A stretch of DNA of 60,000 nt from Liolophura sinensis. Its lineage: Eukaryota > Mollusca > Polyplacophora > Chitonida > Chitonidae. A program made the translations under genes and the position numbers. The stretch is taken from assembly GCF_032854445.1 (NCBI RefSeq), contig NC_088295.1:71888028-71948027 (forward strand), in the 5' to 3' direction. The notes under the pieces were generated by a model. That model was given only the letters and a program-made list of their open reading frames with translations, was not told the DNA's origin and searched no databases. Shown piece by piece: positions 35,793 through 48,435 of the stretch (the stretch's first letter is position 1; every line of letters starts with the position of its first letter).

Positions 35793-38700
35793 TATATGTA
35801 TAAATGTTTTTTGTAGCTTGTAAGAAGTCTCCGAAACAATCGTTAAAAAATTAATGTAATATGTTTGAATAAACCCAACAAGACTTGTACCACTCTCCCA
35901 CTGGGCCTTGGATTACAGATTTTGCAGATGACACGTATGAGGTAATCTCTGATACAACACCGTAAACATAAAGAGATCTGAATATTGTTGCCAAAACAAC
36001 ATCCGATGGTGATTTTGTGTATGTGTATTTAAACATGGAGGGGGGTGGCTCAGCGTATCGAGTGCTCGACTCCAAAAACGAATCGGCGCTATATCGGCGC
36101 GTGTTCAATCCTGTTCAATACCTCCTATAGGCATGTGTTCAACTCCGGCCTTGAGGTGGGCATTCTTACTCACTCGCTTTCATTGCCGCACCTTAATGAC
36201 CAAAAGTCGTGGACGCCGTCGTCTGCTTCTCGTCACTGAGGCCACTGAGGAACACACGGGTCTTTAAAAACTTCCAGCTTAGGCCTATAGCGATGGAAAG
36301 TAAAACATCATAGCTAGACAGTCATGAATCGCTGTCCAGCTCGAGCCTAATGCCATGTTTATGTCCGTATATATGTTGGCCTATACGAGTTGATTGCCTG
36401 CTGGCTTTTGTCCTTGTAGGTTTTAATCGACAAACTGCAAATGTTTGAATGCAACTGTATCCATGGTTACTCGCTTCATATATCAGACTTAGAGTTCTTC
36501 TTAGTTACCCAATACAGTAAGATCATCCAAACATTGGATATGTGGTCCTTTATAGTCCATGAAAAAGAATATAGTTGTTAGTGCTCCTTGTTTTGTGGTG
36601 TTTCTGCAGCATTGACAATAGCAGAACGGCGCCACGGGTATTCAGTTCTGAACGACAGACGTACAGGTAATCACTGATAATTTCATGGATGTTTTTTTTT
36701 TCACCAGAACAGCCCAGCTACTGCAGGAACTGCAGTAATCGCTCAACTGTACGAACTGTAATAGTCGCAGTGTTCTTCGAAGAATACTACCAAAGGATGA
36801 TTACTGGGTGAAAACACAAGTGATTCTGTGTTCTGGCGAAATATACAATTCTACACAAACCGTCAACAACCGTCAATAAAAACTCCAGGTCAATAATCGC
36901 AAGACTAAGTTCCAAAACAACTTTCAACACTACCCACTAAAGCATTATGAATTAATATAAAGTAATATGTGATCTATCGTAAATCATGTTATATTTTGCA
37001 TTATATTTCACCACCTTTACCGTAAGGCAGGATGATTCGCTGGTGAAAAATTCCAGGCAATTATAGATGACCCAGAAATGTGTGATATGATTTGATTAGT
37101 TTGACTTATATACTGAGCATAGCCAGCGGGAAACGACTGACATACGCCTGACAAAACTGTCAGAATTAAATGAAACCCTTGGTTTTCATTTCTTAGTATA
37201 CAGTTTAAGATGTGTCCCAACCTGTGAAAGTACAAAAAAGGTTTTCACCTTTGTTCTTCTTGCATAAACTTGGCTTTAAACTACAATTTCAGCTTTAAAC
37301 AAGACTCTAGCGATTAGTCCGGTGACACAGTGGTGACGTCAACGATGATGGCTGACAAACAGTTTTGTGGGGAAAAATTGGAGAGAGCGGTGAGCTGGTC
37401 CCGTGTTTCCAGTTTATCGATGATGTCGTTTCAGAAAATTTATATCATGTGTATCAAAATGAAAAAAAAATTAACACATTTTTGGCACAACTGTATTTAT
37501 TTTTCTTGAAATCACATTGTTTTAAAGCACCTTGTACGTATCCTTTTAAGACTGAAATGGCATTGTTGAATCTGCACTTGGCTTATACCTGAATCAGAGG
37601 TAGTTGCATTTATTCGAACAGGTGACCGGATATGTATACACCATACAGTATAATGGTCTCTGGGGGCGACCCATTACACAGTTAACACTGAATTTATTTT
37701 CTACTTTAAAAATGATACCCTGGAATTCTAGTAATGGCCTATAAAGTAAAGGAGACCAACATACCCTTAGTACTTCAGGCTGTGTACCATGCACGTGTAC
37801 CATCAATCGAGTTTCCGAGTTTCTAAGTTTACCTGACAAGAGAACATAATGCCGAATCAATCTGACCAGACTTTAATCTTCAAGTACTACATACCACCAA
37901 TGGCGCCTTTCCACAAGCGTTTGCCACAACTAGATTTGGTCCATAAAACAGACGTTCCTGGTGGACTGCCAGCAGGGTTTAAACAAAGAATGAATGATGG
38001 GGTATACAAAGTACCATATGTAGAAACACGTAGTTAGCAAGTAAGTACACGTGGTGTATTCCATTACACAGACCTGCTGGATCGAAGGGGACTGTAATCA
38101 CTTCGACCAGTTTCTTACAGAGCAATAGGTCAAACGGTGACTTTGTCACGCACAAGCATTGTCGTACAAAAAAGCGTCTTCCGTGAAAATGTGCTATAAG
38201 GAACTGTACAATTCAACACTATATGCACTCTTCAGAGAAAACAGCTGAGAAACGCTAAAAATTCTTCGAAAAAAAAAAAGTGTCGAGCAAAAGCCCCCGC
38301 AATACAACAACTTTCTACATAACCCATTCTAAAAAAAGAAATTAAATACTTAATATCAGACAGCAAAGGCGGTCGGAGGTTTAGGTCTATTAATCACGTG
38401 TGGACAAAATACACGGAAGAATCATGGTCTTTATATGCATATGTCCTATTTTATATAGCGCGCCATGTGATGCCTATGTACAGAACTAGATAGGTTGTCA
38501 TACATGACGCTATACAGCTATAACTGAACAGAGTACATGTGACCCCGTGGCTTGGAATTGTGTGAATTCTGACATCGACTTAATTCTTTCCAGGATAGCT
38601 GTCAAAGCACAGTTCTGTTTTCTTGTCTTGTTTTACATGGAATCGGTCTTAATGTGTGCACTATGCTGTAAACCAACGCTGAAAGCAGTTATTTTAATTA

Positions 38701-41700
38701 AAATTACCTGAATATCCGTATAAAAACAAAGTCATAAACGTCACAATGGAACACAAATTTACCTGGCGTATCGGCAGCATCCGAACTTCTCCAACTGCCT
38801 TTTTCGAATCACTTGACTCCGTTGCAATGCTCGTGCCGGCAACATCGACATGAACAACGTGGACTCTGGGAACGCGAGGCATGAACCCATAGAGTTGTAC
38901 ACAATGGGAGCTGGTAGATGCACATCGTCATAGAGAATCTTCACTTTAATTGTTCCTTTCATAACGAACGGTTCTAAGCAGCGTTAATAATTAAAATAAG
39001 CATTGAAATGACGCGCGAGTCACCATTTGTGTTTGTTATGGACTATTAGTCTTTGATATTCATAGCCGATCGAACAGGGTTTTGGAATTATTCAAGAAAC
39101 CCATTTTTATGGCTCATACCTTTAGGGACAGCACAAATTGTTACCATGAACGTTCAATAATTTTTCACACATATGATTTTTTTTTCACACAAAGAACCGA
39201 TAAACCGGAAATCTAGTATAAATCAGGATAAACCGCCAACCTCGGGCAAGACGAATTAGTCCACCTATAACCTTTTGACATTCACGGTATCTTATTCGTA
39301 CAAACTCCGCAGCAAGGTCCCAAAACATGCAATGGGAGTGTGGAGCAATATAACTATCGCCTGCATGCTATAGGTCAAGATTGAACCTACAACTCCTCTG
39401 ACTGCTTCGGTGGCCTGGTGCATGGTTAGATTGTCCGCCTCGAAGTCGGAGACCCGTCTTCTTCATATCCGGGTCAGGTCATACCGAAGTCTTTTAAAAT
39501 GGTACTTGTTGTTGCCTCGCGTGGGGCTCAGCACTGAGAGGTTAGAGCAAGGAAAACCGGATTGGATGGCCAGGTGTCAGTATAATGTGACTGGGTTAGG
39601 TGTCTTCGGAATAAGGGCAGCACTCTTGCGGAAGATGAAACACTATATGTGTGCACACCTAATGACTCCTCGTACCCAAATGACTGACAAACCACAAGCG
39701 TACATATACATACATATGGAGCCCGTCTGTCAGTCTCTCTCCTCTATAGCAAGCATTTAACTACATAACTCATTTGATCATTATTAAATATTTGCTCAAA
39801 GTCTAACGTCGTTGAACGTAATCTAGGCCTAGACATTTGCCTTGTATCAGTATTAAGATTTAATTCTGACTTAACTTTAAATACACCTTGTTAAAAGGCA
39901 ATCCATGACCGCACCTGCGTGACACACACGTGTAAGGCGACAAGCTGGAGCCTATACAGCCACACACGCACTGATCATCCTGAACAGAGAGATCATGCAT
40001 ACATGCATGTCACGTAAGCGGCGTGTCTCACATCATCGACTAGAAAGTAAATAGATGCCATCTTTAAAAACTTTTATACGATACATTAAGGTAATTGGAG
40101 GGAAACCATTATATTGATCAGTGGGTGTTACTATAGAATGTGAGGTAATAATATAGTATTATAGTTATTTATTCATTTATCATTTTACAGCGTTCTCCAA
40201 ATTCCACGGCGACAAGTTTTTAATCTTATATTTGCAGTTATGGCATTTAAATCCTTCAGGTAAGGGTATTGTATTAGCAGTAAGCACCCATGGATCAGTT
40301 ATACCTGTTACATTCGTTGGACTATTAAATGCATTACTCCATGGTTTGCCGCCAAAACGGATCAGCTAAATATTCGAACTAGAACTGAAGCTAAAACAAC
40401 TCTAATAAGGAAAGCCGTCATGAGCTACACCACAGAGAAATGGTGCATATTTCAAGCTGAGATTGCTTTTATTATGACATGGTCTCGAGGACGTAACTGT
40501 GTGCATGGTACATTCATACGACGGTGTTGCTCAGAAGCTATAAGTATGTTATAGATGTGCCGCAGTTAGGGATCGAACCCGGATCCTCCAAGTCCGAACA
40601 GGAAGTTCTGGTATGTAACCACAACAGTTTGACATATTGATGCATACAGTCATCACATTCCTATGACCGGGTGACAGACCTGATACCCTATATTTGGGTC
40701 AAATTTCTAGAAAACGGGAAATGATAATGTATTTACCACAAGAGATAAATAATGAGTTGTTCTCTCACTAATACACGGCCTGATAACAGAACGCACTTAT
40801 ATATAAGTACAAAGCAGCAACGGAAGCTGCCCCATTGCCCATGCATGTACCCTTATTCAGAACAATGCTTATCTTCATAGGTTTGTATGGTTTACAGAAT
40901 CGAACAGCTGGTGGACATCTGTGTTGATCTTGTCTGATATACATTCCCAGTAAACACTGGGATGTTAGACGGTTATTTACAACAATGTACATGTGGCGAT
41001 CGCCTGCAATGGTCCCAGAACAAATTCCAAGAAAACATACCATAGATGCCAAGGCCACACTTGCATATAATGGCTCTCTGCGCAGAACCGGCCGAATAGC
41101 AGCTTTAACACCGCGGATGCAGGTGAAAGGCTTACGGAAGTGCAACACAAGAGACCTTTTTGTTTTATTTGCTACATCTAAAATTATGCTAATTAGGTTT
41201 TGTTACAGGTTTTCATATCTTTTTGTTTTTATATTGTGGCCTTACTGAAGCGATAGTTTAATTAGCTGTGTAGAAACGTTAATCGTTAATTTGTATTTTT
41301 TTTCTCATTAAAATGAATACAATTTCTTCTTTTATGTTAGAAAAGTGTCATAAGCTTTCCTTCTTTAAGTTTTATTAAAGGTTTAATGAACTGTGCAGCA
41401 ATATGTATATATAAGGTCGACAATTATATGCAAGTCGAACACAAAGTGACATAAATTATTGTGCAGTTTTTTATATATCTTATTCATTATATCTTATTCG
41501 TGGCTTAAAATTTTCCAAACATTATGGCTTTGTAACTTTTCATTTCGCAAATAAGTTAAATTATTTCAAAATTACTCCTTGTGTATTAATCATATCTAAT
41601 AAAAGTCACTACTCTTACAATCATTGTTTACCAAAGTACCAGCCAGAGGTTGATCCAGTTACAATGCACCCATTGATCTATGTTTTCGCCGATATGTATA

Positions 41701-42407
41701 TTATTTCGAAAATACATCGTATGAAAATATGGTAGTTGATATAGCAAAATTGTGTTCAGTGAATGTTTAAAAGCACAGAGTATGTAAGACAATACGCCGA
41801 TGATTGGGCAGACAACGTACGTGCGCTTAACTTAAGGTGCGCCGAAGCTTGTTTTTCTACTTATGTTCACTTATGTCACACTCATCTTGCAGCTTAAGAT
41901 TCTGCCAAATAAGCTGGCCCTAATAACCCTCTTACACGTACAGTGTTTTATTTACACTCTTTCAACTCGTTATGCTATCATTTCACTTTTTTTTGGGGGG
42001 GGGGGCGGTGGTAGTGATCTCCGCAGAATAGACCAAAGGGCTATATACAGCCTTTGCACACGTGGTACACCGGAACCTTGACGCTAAATATAGCTGTTGT
42101 AGAGAGAAAATAGGGTTTGTGGGGTTGGTATTGATTGAGAGGGACCCCCCGCAGCTGTAGCCTGTCCTCAGTTGAGCTCGGATATAAAGGTGTCTTGATG
42201 CTCCGTGTGTCAGACATTGCCTAACCCGGCGTATGTATAGCGCTGGATAACGTTCTTGTTAACAGAGACTAACGCCTGGTTGTGGCGTGTTACATACCTG
42301 AGTGCGAGGTCTTTGATTATACCTGTATTTAACGGATTTCAAAGGTGATTTTTACCTTGAGTTACCTGTGACACATTCTCCTCTGCTACTGTCTATATAT
42401 GCACTAG
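35793..42407. other. Long gene-poor stretch
   Basis: Apart from the SINE at 39403-39697, nothing firm is seen. A tRNA-like head at about 36035-36110 (GGTGGCTCAGCGTATCGAGTG) may be another SINE. An orphan 62-codon frame at 37849-38037 (starts MPNQSDQTLIFKYY) looks mildly protein-like but has no recognised family or splice support. Confidence 0.45.
39403..39697 (+). mobile_element. tRNA-derived SINE family D (related to C)
   Basis: The head TGGTGCATGGTTAGATTGTC and a B-box-like ATCCGGGTCAGGTC are followed by a body shared in part with family C (GGGCTCAGCACTGAGAGG, CAGTATAATGTGACTGGG). A minus-strand copy is at 44850-44993. Confidence 0.75.
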
Positions 42408-42551
42408 GCGCGTGAAGTTCTATACCTGCAAATCGGAGATCCTGAAAAACTATACCTGGCATCTCATCGGAGAGACCACGGGCTCATCATATATTGGACA
42501 GGTGGAAATTAAAGTTCAGGTGCCTGTTCCACTGTACCGGGTGTACCACAG
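42408..42551 (+). other. Candidate internal coding exon, unidentified
   Basis: A pyrimidine-rich tract ends in GCACTAG (AG at 42406-42407), and CACAG|GTAAGTG forms a strong donor after 42551. Between them one frame is open for 47 codons and gives a protein-like peptide (KNYTWHLIGETTGSSYIG, then VPVPLYRVYHR). I know no matching family and no partner exon was found, so this may be a chance combination. Confidence 0.25.
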
Positions 42552-44543
42552 GTAAGTGTTCTGCTGTGGAAATTAGCACTTTGATGTCTGTCATGCACAG
42601 AACTAATTATCAACAGTTCATTTGGCGCAGTCAGTCTACTGTGCCATTGTACTATCGTATTGATGAAGATCTTGTTAAGTGAGTTTTACAGTCCAGTCAA
42701 TTGTATATATATTATCAGTTCTCTTCAACATGCACATAGTGTATAGAGGCGTTTTTCCATGGAGATTCATTAAACCCTGTTGATAAATTGAGACAGTAGT
42801 TTGATAAGAGCAAAATTTTCCACACAGGAAAAAAGCAAGAAAAAACAGAAACAAAGCAAACAAACGAGAACTATGCATGGCCAAATATTTGTCCTTAAAG
42901 GAAAGCTTGTCAGAGAGCAAACAGATTAGGCCAACAAATAAAATGTTGTCCATACATTGCGCAAGAGAATATAGCTGCCAGAGGCACTAATGCTCAGTGC
43001 AGAAAGGTCCCGTCTACAAAGGACCTCCCGACACTGTCCATGTTGAGGGTAGCACATATGCATATACTGAGAAGCTAAACGTCTGTACAATGCAGCCATA
43101 CGCACTCTTATGGGTACGTTATCTGTTTTATCCAACTGTTCAGCTTCTCAAATATTTAGTAAATTTATGTTTCTGATATTGAGTAAAAGAAACCCTGTTC
43201 AGATAGGAACAAAAATGTTGTTCCAGTTACACTTAAGAGACACGACAAACCAATAGACATACATTGCGTGATACGAATGGATTTGTGGAATCAAGCTGCG
43301 CGTTAGTTAATATATTTGAGCAGAAAACTGGCCAAATCCAAACAATATTGATATAATTTATTTCACCAAACAATTACATCATTTTTGTGTGACATGGCAG
43401 TGTTAAAGTTGGGAATAAAATCCCTTGGCACTGGTTCTGTCTAAACCACAATTTCGAGTAGGTATATTCTGAGGTATGTTTTATATGCAGCCAGGAGCCT
43501 CTCACCAATGCGGTCGCGGTGAGTTCAAGTCCAGCTTTATAGTGGCTTCCTTTCCGGCCGTACGTGGGAAGGTCTGCCAACACCCAGCGGATGATCGTGA
43601 GTTTCCCCCGGGCTCTGTCCGGTTTCCTAACACCATAATGCTGGCCGTCGTCGTATAAGAGAAATATTCTTGAGTACGGCGTAAAACAACAATCAAATAA
43701 ATAAATAAATAAATTTATAAGCAGATATCGACGGGCGTTCTTTTCACAGTTTATTTTATAAACGTTTAGGGCTTTTGGTGAGAGTGGAAACTAGAGAGAT
43801 CTATCGCACTTTACCGAAATATATTTAGTGCTAATTGACAACCGTATAATTATATTTTGTAGAGAAGTTAATGGATGCGCTTACTTTTCTTGTGTATGCA
43901 TATATAAACTTTAGTCTCTTTTTCACATTGTGTATCAGTCACCAAAGTAATCATTAGCGGCGGAATATGAAGTGCAGTAACGTACATTCCAATTTATGAG
44001 CAGAATAAATACTACTCGAATTCGTCTTATTTGAGAGCGTTTCATGGCGGAGGTGGTTGTTGATCAGACATGCGTTATCCATGGACTGTTCCAAGCCAGG
44101 ACAAAGCATTGTTTATATATATACCGGTACCGATAACACGGTTATCTCCGTTCACAACAATACAGCTAATGAGCCGATATTCCTGTTCCTTGCTACCCTT
44201 AAACCATGGTCGTAGTATGTACATGTATGTATACGTCGTACTTAACAATTTTTCAGTCATGTGACGACGAGGATTCGTTAGGGATATGTACACACATATA
44301 AAACATATTCCTTGAAAATAACATGAAGTTTGAAACTACAGTTGGAATATAACAAAATGTAGAAAGTTGAGAAGGCGTTTTATTTTTTTTTTCCTATGTA
44401 AATTCTCCTCACCAAGGGATCTTTCTCTATTTCTTCAAATACACACACATATATATATAGGCCTACTGTGTCTTGTTGTGGCAGGGCCAATCACTGAAGT
44501 ATCAAGCCCAAGACATGACACCCCAAGCAGTCACATTATACTG
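42552..44543. other. Non-coding DNA between the candidate exon and the SINE pair
   Basis: Contains the truncated SINE at 43492-43714. Otherwise only unique sequence is seen. Confidence 0.45.
43492..43714 (+). mobile_element. SINE family A, head missing
   Basis: Starts within the region after the A box (CTCTCACCAATGCGGTCGC) and runs through the complete body to an AAATAAATAAAT tail. Confidence 0.9.
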
Positions 44544-44822
44544 GGGGCCTCCGTGGCTCAGTCGCTTAGCGCGCTAGCGCAGCGTAATGACCCAGGAGTC
44601 ACTCACCAATGCGGTCGCTGTGAGTTCAAGTCCAGCTCATGCTGGCTTCCTCTTCGGCAGTACGTGGGAATGTCTTCCAGCAGCCTGCGGATGGTCGTGG
44701 GTTTCTCCGGGGCTCAGCCCTGTTTCCTCCCACCATAATGCTGGCCGCCGTCGTATAAGTGAAATATTCTTGAGTACGGCGTAAAACACCAATCAAATAA
44801 ATAAATAAATAAATAAATAAAT
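44544..44822 (+). mobile_element. Full-length SINE family A with 11-bp target duplication
   Basis: Head CCGTGGCTCAGTCGCTTAGC, complete body, and a longer tail of AAAT repeats. ACATTATACTG is duplicated exactly at 44533-44543 and 44823-44833. Confidence 0.95.
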
Positions 44823-44849
44823 ACATTATACTGACACCGGACCAGCCAG

Positions 44850-44993
44850 TCCTGTTTCCTTGATCTAACTTCTCAGTGCTGAGCGCTGTATTATTTTAGA
44901 AAGTCTTTGGTATGACCCGACCTGGGTTTGATCCCGACTTCGACGCGGACGCTCTAAGCATTAGTCCACCGAAGCTGTCACCATACATGGTTA
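44850..44993 (-). mobile_element. SINE family D fragment, minus strand
   Basis: Reverse complement of the head half of the 39403 element, including the B-box region (plus strand reads GGTTTGATCCCGACTTCGAC) and the CTCAGCACTGAG block. It sits directly after the family A copy. Confidence 0.72.
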
Positions 44994-45691
44994 TCGCACA
45001 ACGTTATATACATGGCCGAATCATTTTAATATATTCAATCACTTACAGTATAAAAGACATCTTGAAATAAAAATATTGCTACCATCGTCTTTCAGAGTTC
45101 CTTTGTCAGCGAAGTCCCCAGTATATATTTAGGTTTATAGCTGGTGGGCCAAATGAAAAGAGAATTAACGGTCTCAACTATGCACTTATTCGAAACGTTT
45201 CAAATGTAATACTTTGGCATTTCACACATTATTTGTGGGTATTAAACACCTTTCATGTAAATTTCGTGCAGGCATTTGATGCCAATGAGTTTGACATTGT
45301 ATATTTATCAAAGTAAATTTTTATATCCAGTTTACATGGTTTGTATAAAATCAGCCTTATAAGTTTAAACATTTTGAGAAATTGCGTATTTAAGAGGCCT
45401 ATCGTGTTCTTTTCCGGCCTTTGCACCCGAAATAAAATTGTTCATGCATATATGCGATGGTAAAGGCGTCGTTTTATTTTCTCATTACGTCATACTCTAA
45501 GGAGACTTTGATTTTCCTGTGGAAATTCAAACGACGCTCACGCTACATGCTCAAGAAGTCATGCATTTACATTTAACGTCAAGGCAGCGCAGCAGACGCG
45601 ACGTAAGATAACCCTTAATTACATCTGGATGTCCAAGATATTATTGTATACTAGTGATGTTAAATTAAATTCAGCTTAAAACTGCTATAAC

Positions 45692-45790
45692 ATTTAATTT
45701 ATTTATTTGATTGGTGCTTTCCCCTTATATACGTCGGCGACCTTTTTTCCAGACCATGGTGGGAGGAAATCGGGAAGAGTTGGGGTAAAT
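45692..45790 (-). mobile_element. SINE family A 3' fragment, minus strand
   Basis: Reads as the reverse complement of the family tail and body end (plus strand TTATTTATTTGATTGGTGCT, then ACCATGGTGGGAGGAAA). It is 5'-truncated. Confidence 0.7.
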
Positions 45791-46394
45791 TCTGTTGTTT
45801 TATATATATACAAGTGACTCCATTGACGTACAAGGGCATACCTGTTACGTCGTTATCTCGACATTGACGTGGCTGTGTGTTTTATTATGTCACAATTTCC
45901 GTTGATATTTATCGAAATATTCTATTTGTAACGTTTCTCTAAATCTGTCCTCGGGTCAGTGTGGTTATCAAATAAAACGGCATTGATAAGTTTGATTAAA
46001 CATCTGGTTTAACTTGACACAGATTCAGTCAGCACATAGTGAACCACTGATTTCATTTCATTATAAACAATGTATACATGCATTTATATTTTTGGCGCAT
46101 ATATAGAGACAATGAATTCGGTGAAGTTGATTCGACGTGAACCCTTGTGTATAGATAATCGATTATAGTGAAGGTAAAGTTTTAGAGATCGAAATATGTT
46201 TGGCAATTAATTACAAAACAATATTTTTCTTTCTCTACCGTCAGCGGAGTTGTATTTAAATTGAATGACTGTAGCTTAACGCCACGAACATCGGCAATAT
46301 CTCAGCCATATCGTAGCGATGTAGTATTTAAATGTATGGATAATGCTATATTTATAGATCATATATATAGCTGATGGCATAGTCCTCTGTTACA

Positions 46395-46600
46395 TCTAGC
46401 GGTTAGCTTGCTAGCGCAGCACAGTCATACAGGGGCCCGTTACCGATGGCATCGATGTGAGTTCAAGTCCACCGATCTGCAACGCATTAGGTTCGCCAAC
46501 GCGCTGATGGACGTGGGTTTCCCCGGGAAATGCTGACATATAAGTAAAAATATTCTTGAGTACGGCGTAAAACACCAATCAAGTTATGAAATAAAAAAAA
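46395..46600 (+). mobile_element. Old, internally deleted SINE family A
   Basis: Retains GCGGTTAGCTTGCTAGCGCA, GTGAGTTCAAGTCC, and ATTCTTGAGTACGGCGTAAA with CACCAATCAAG. Middle parts are lost. Confidence 0.75.
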
Positions 46601-46939
46601 ACAAAACAAATATATTCTTTGTTTCATACGCCCCTAACAATAATAAAAACAAAACAGTAAAGATTGAAAAGACTTGAATTAAATTGGAAACATGTTGCTT
46701 GGATGTGGTCAAAGTATGTCGTGATCTCACTAACATACTATTAACCCTTCTCCTGTTAAGTACATACATGTATAGGTACTTTGATAAGGAGCCTTCGCGC
46801 TCTACTGTCAATTACCAAACAACGAAGAATTGTGGCTCATACTCTGTGAAGTGTTCGTGAATCAGATCTCTATACAGATGAGTCATATATTTATAAACGA
46901 TAAATCAGTGACGGGAATTTCATCACCTTCCATCAAGTG

Positions 46940-47660
46940 CCCGTGTACTCAAGGAACCTTTGTGTATGTGTTACTTGTGGCAATGGTTGTTTTTACACGG
47001 AAAAAATCGTACAGTTGTGCGTACAAGTATGTTGTGACCATGTCCTCATGAAGGCTTTGCGCGTCGTTTATACTTGTGAGTTTTACACAAAAACAGTCTT
47101 ACATTTCCACATCTGTCTTGTCATCATGTGCTCATATGGACTTTTGTGTTATTTATTTATTTATTTGATTGGTGTTTTACGCCGTTCTCAAGAATATTTG
47201 ATTTACACGACGGCGACCAGCTTTTCTTCGAACTTCAGGACATTCTTATATTTCTCCGTCTGTCTAGAGCATGATCATGTGTTAATGACAATTTTGTGTG
47301 TGCTTTACGAGTCAGTGATTGTTTTTGCAGCTCAACATTTCTTCATTTAGCCTTTGGCATGCATGTTCTCATGGAATTAGCCTTGTGTATGATTTACGTG
47401 TTAATGATTGTTTTTGCAGCTCAACATTTCTCCATTTACCCTTTGGCCATGTTCGCATGGAATTAGCCTTGCGTGTGTTTTACGTCTTAATGATTGTTTT
47501 TTCAACACGGGGAACATCTTTCATTTCTATATCTGCTTTTAGATCATGTGTTATCGAATTAAGCCTTGTGTACACGTGCTGAATGTCTCAATAATTGTTT
47601 TCGCATTGAACAATCATACATTTTTTTCAAGTAGAGGATAATATGGAAGTTTTGTGTGTA
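46940..47660 (+). repeat. Degenerate tandem repeat of about 88 bp
   Basis: Units recur with TTAATGATTGTTTTTGCAGC and CTCAACATTTCTCC at about 47317, 47406, 47492 and 47592. Worn units extend left. A minus-strand SINE fragment interrupts the array at 47150-47219. Confidence 0.8.
47150..47219 (-). mobile_element. SINE family A tail fragment, minus strand, inside a tandem array
   Basis: Plus strand reads ATTTATTTATTTGATTGGTG, then TTTTACGCCGTTCTCAAGAA, the inverse of the family 3' end. Only about 70 bases remain. Confidence 0.8.
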
Positions 47661-48119
47661 CTTTACGGGTGAATATAGCTGTTTCTGGATCTGAAATATA
47701 GCTATTTGATTAGAATGACGTTAGGCGATACGTTGTGCTATGATTTTCACGAATGCGAAGAACGGTTCCAAATATGCCAAAGATCATTTTTTATTATACG
47801 CCTCAACCTCATATAATACTGAGATTACAAAAGCCTCGTAGATATATAAGCTTGTGATCTCGAATTGATTTTAGGACCTATTGTTGTCTATAAAGCTGTG
47901 AAATGCATATCTGATCTGATAATAAAATATCACCACGTATTAATACTGAGATCTCGGAAGTCTTGTAGAATTGTAAGTGTCTATAATTAGACTTTGACTT
48001 GTCTTTTTCGACTGATTATAAAATATTGCAGTGTATTATTATTGTGAGCCAAGTCATTTAGTTTAGATTATCTACATTTGTTTTATTATAGGCTATATAT
48101 AAGTTATATAGGCTGTATG

Positions 48120-48435
48120 CATACAAAAACAAGTGTTGTTTTCATTTAACACAGAGATGTGTTACACCAACACAAACATGTGGTAAATAAATGTGAAGTA
48201 CACTTGTTTGTGTTAATAAGCTATAAAATACAAGCTTGTGTTGAACCAAAATGAAGTAAGGTATGCAATACAACAAAAACTTGTATTTTGAATCTGTACT
48301 GTGTACAACATCCAACACATCTTGTGTTCAACTTTTTTAACATAAGATCTTGTGTTAAGTTAATACATGATGGAGTTGTTCAAGTATAACACGAGATTTT
48401 GTTTGACAAGTTTGTGTTCATACAACACAAGTGTT
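48120..48435 (+). repeat. Cluster of AACACAAG / CTTGTGTT motifs
   Basis: The 8-base motif and its reverse complement, with close variants, occur many times in about 310 bases at irregular spacings near 30-35 bases. This suggests an old tandem repeat with a palindromic core. Confidence 0.6.

Noticed and set aside
38694-38962. Minus-strand candidate first exon (MKGTIKVKILYDD or MPRVPRVHVVHVD) with a GTAAAT donor
   Set aside because: Two competing frames, a stop just upstream of one, and no partner exon within the window.
40555-40625. tRNA-like B box on the minus strand (plus strand GGGATCGAACCCGGATCC)
   Set aside because: No matching A box or complete cloverleaf was found. It is probably a SINE relic, too short to claim.
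40768-41148. 126-codon minus-strand frame
   Set aside because: No domain, odd composition and no splice or regulatory context. Consistent with a chance frame.
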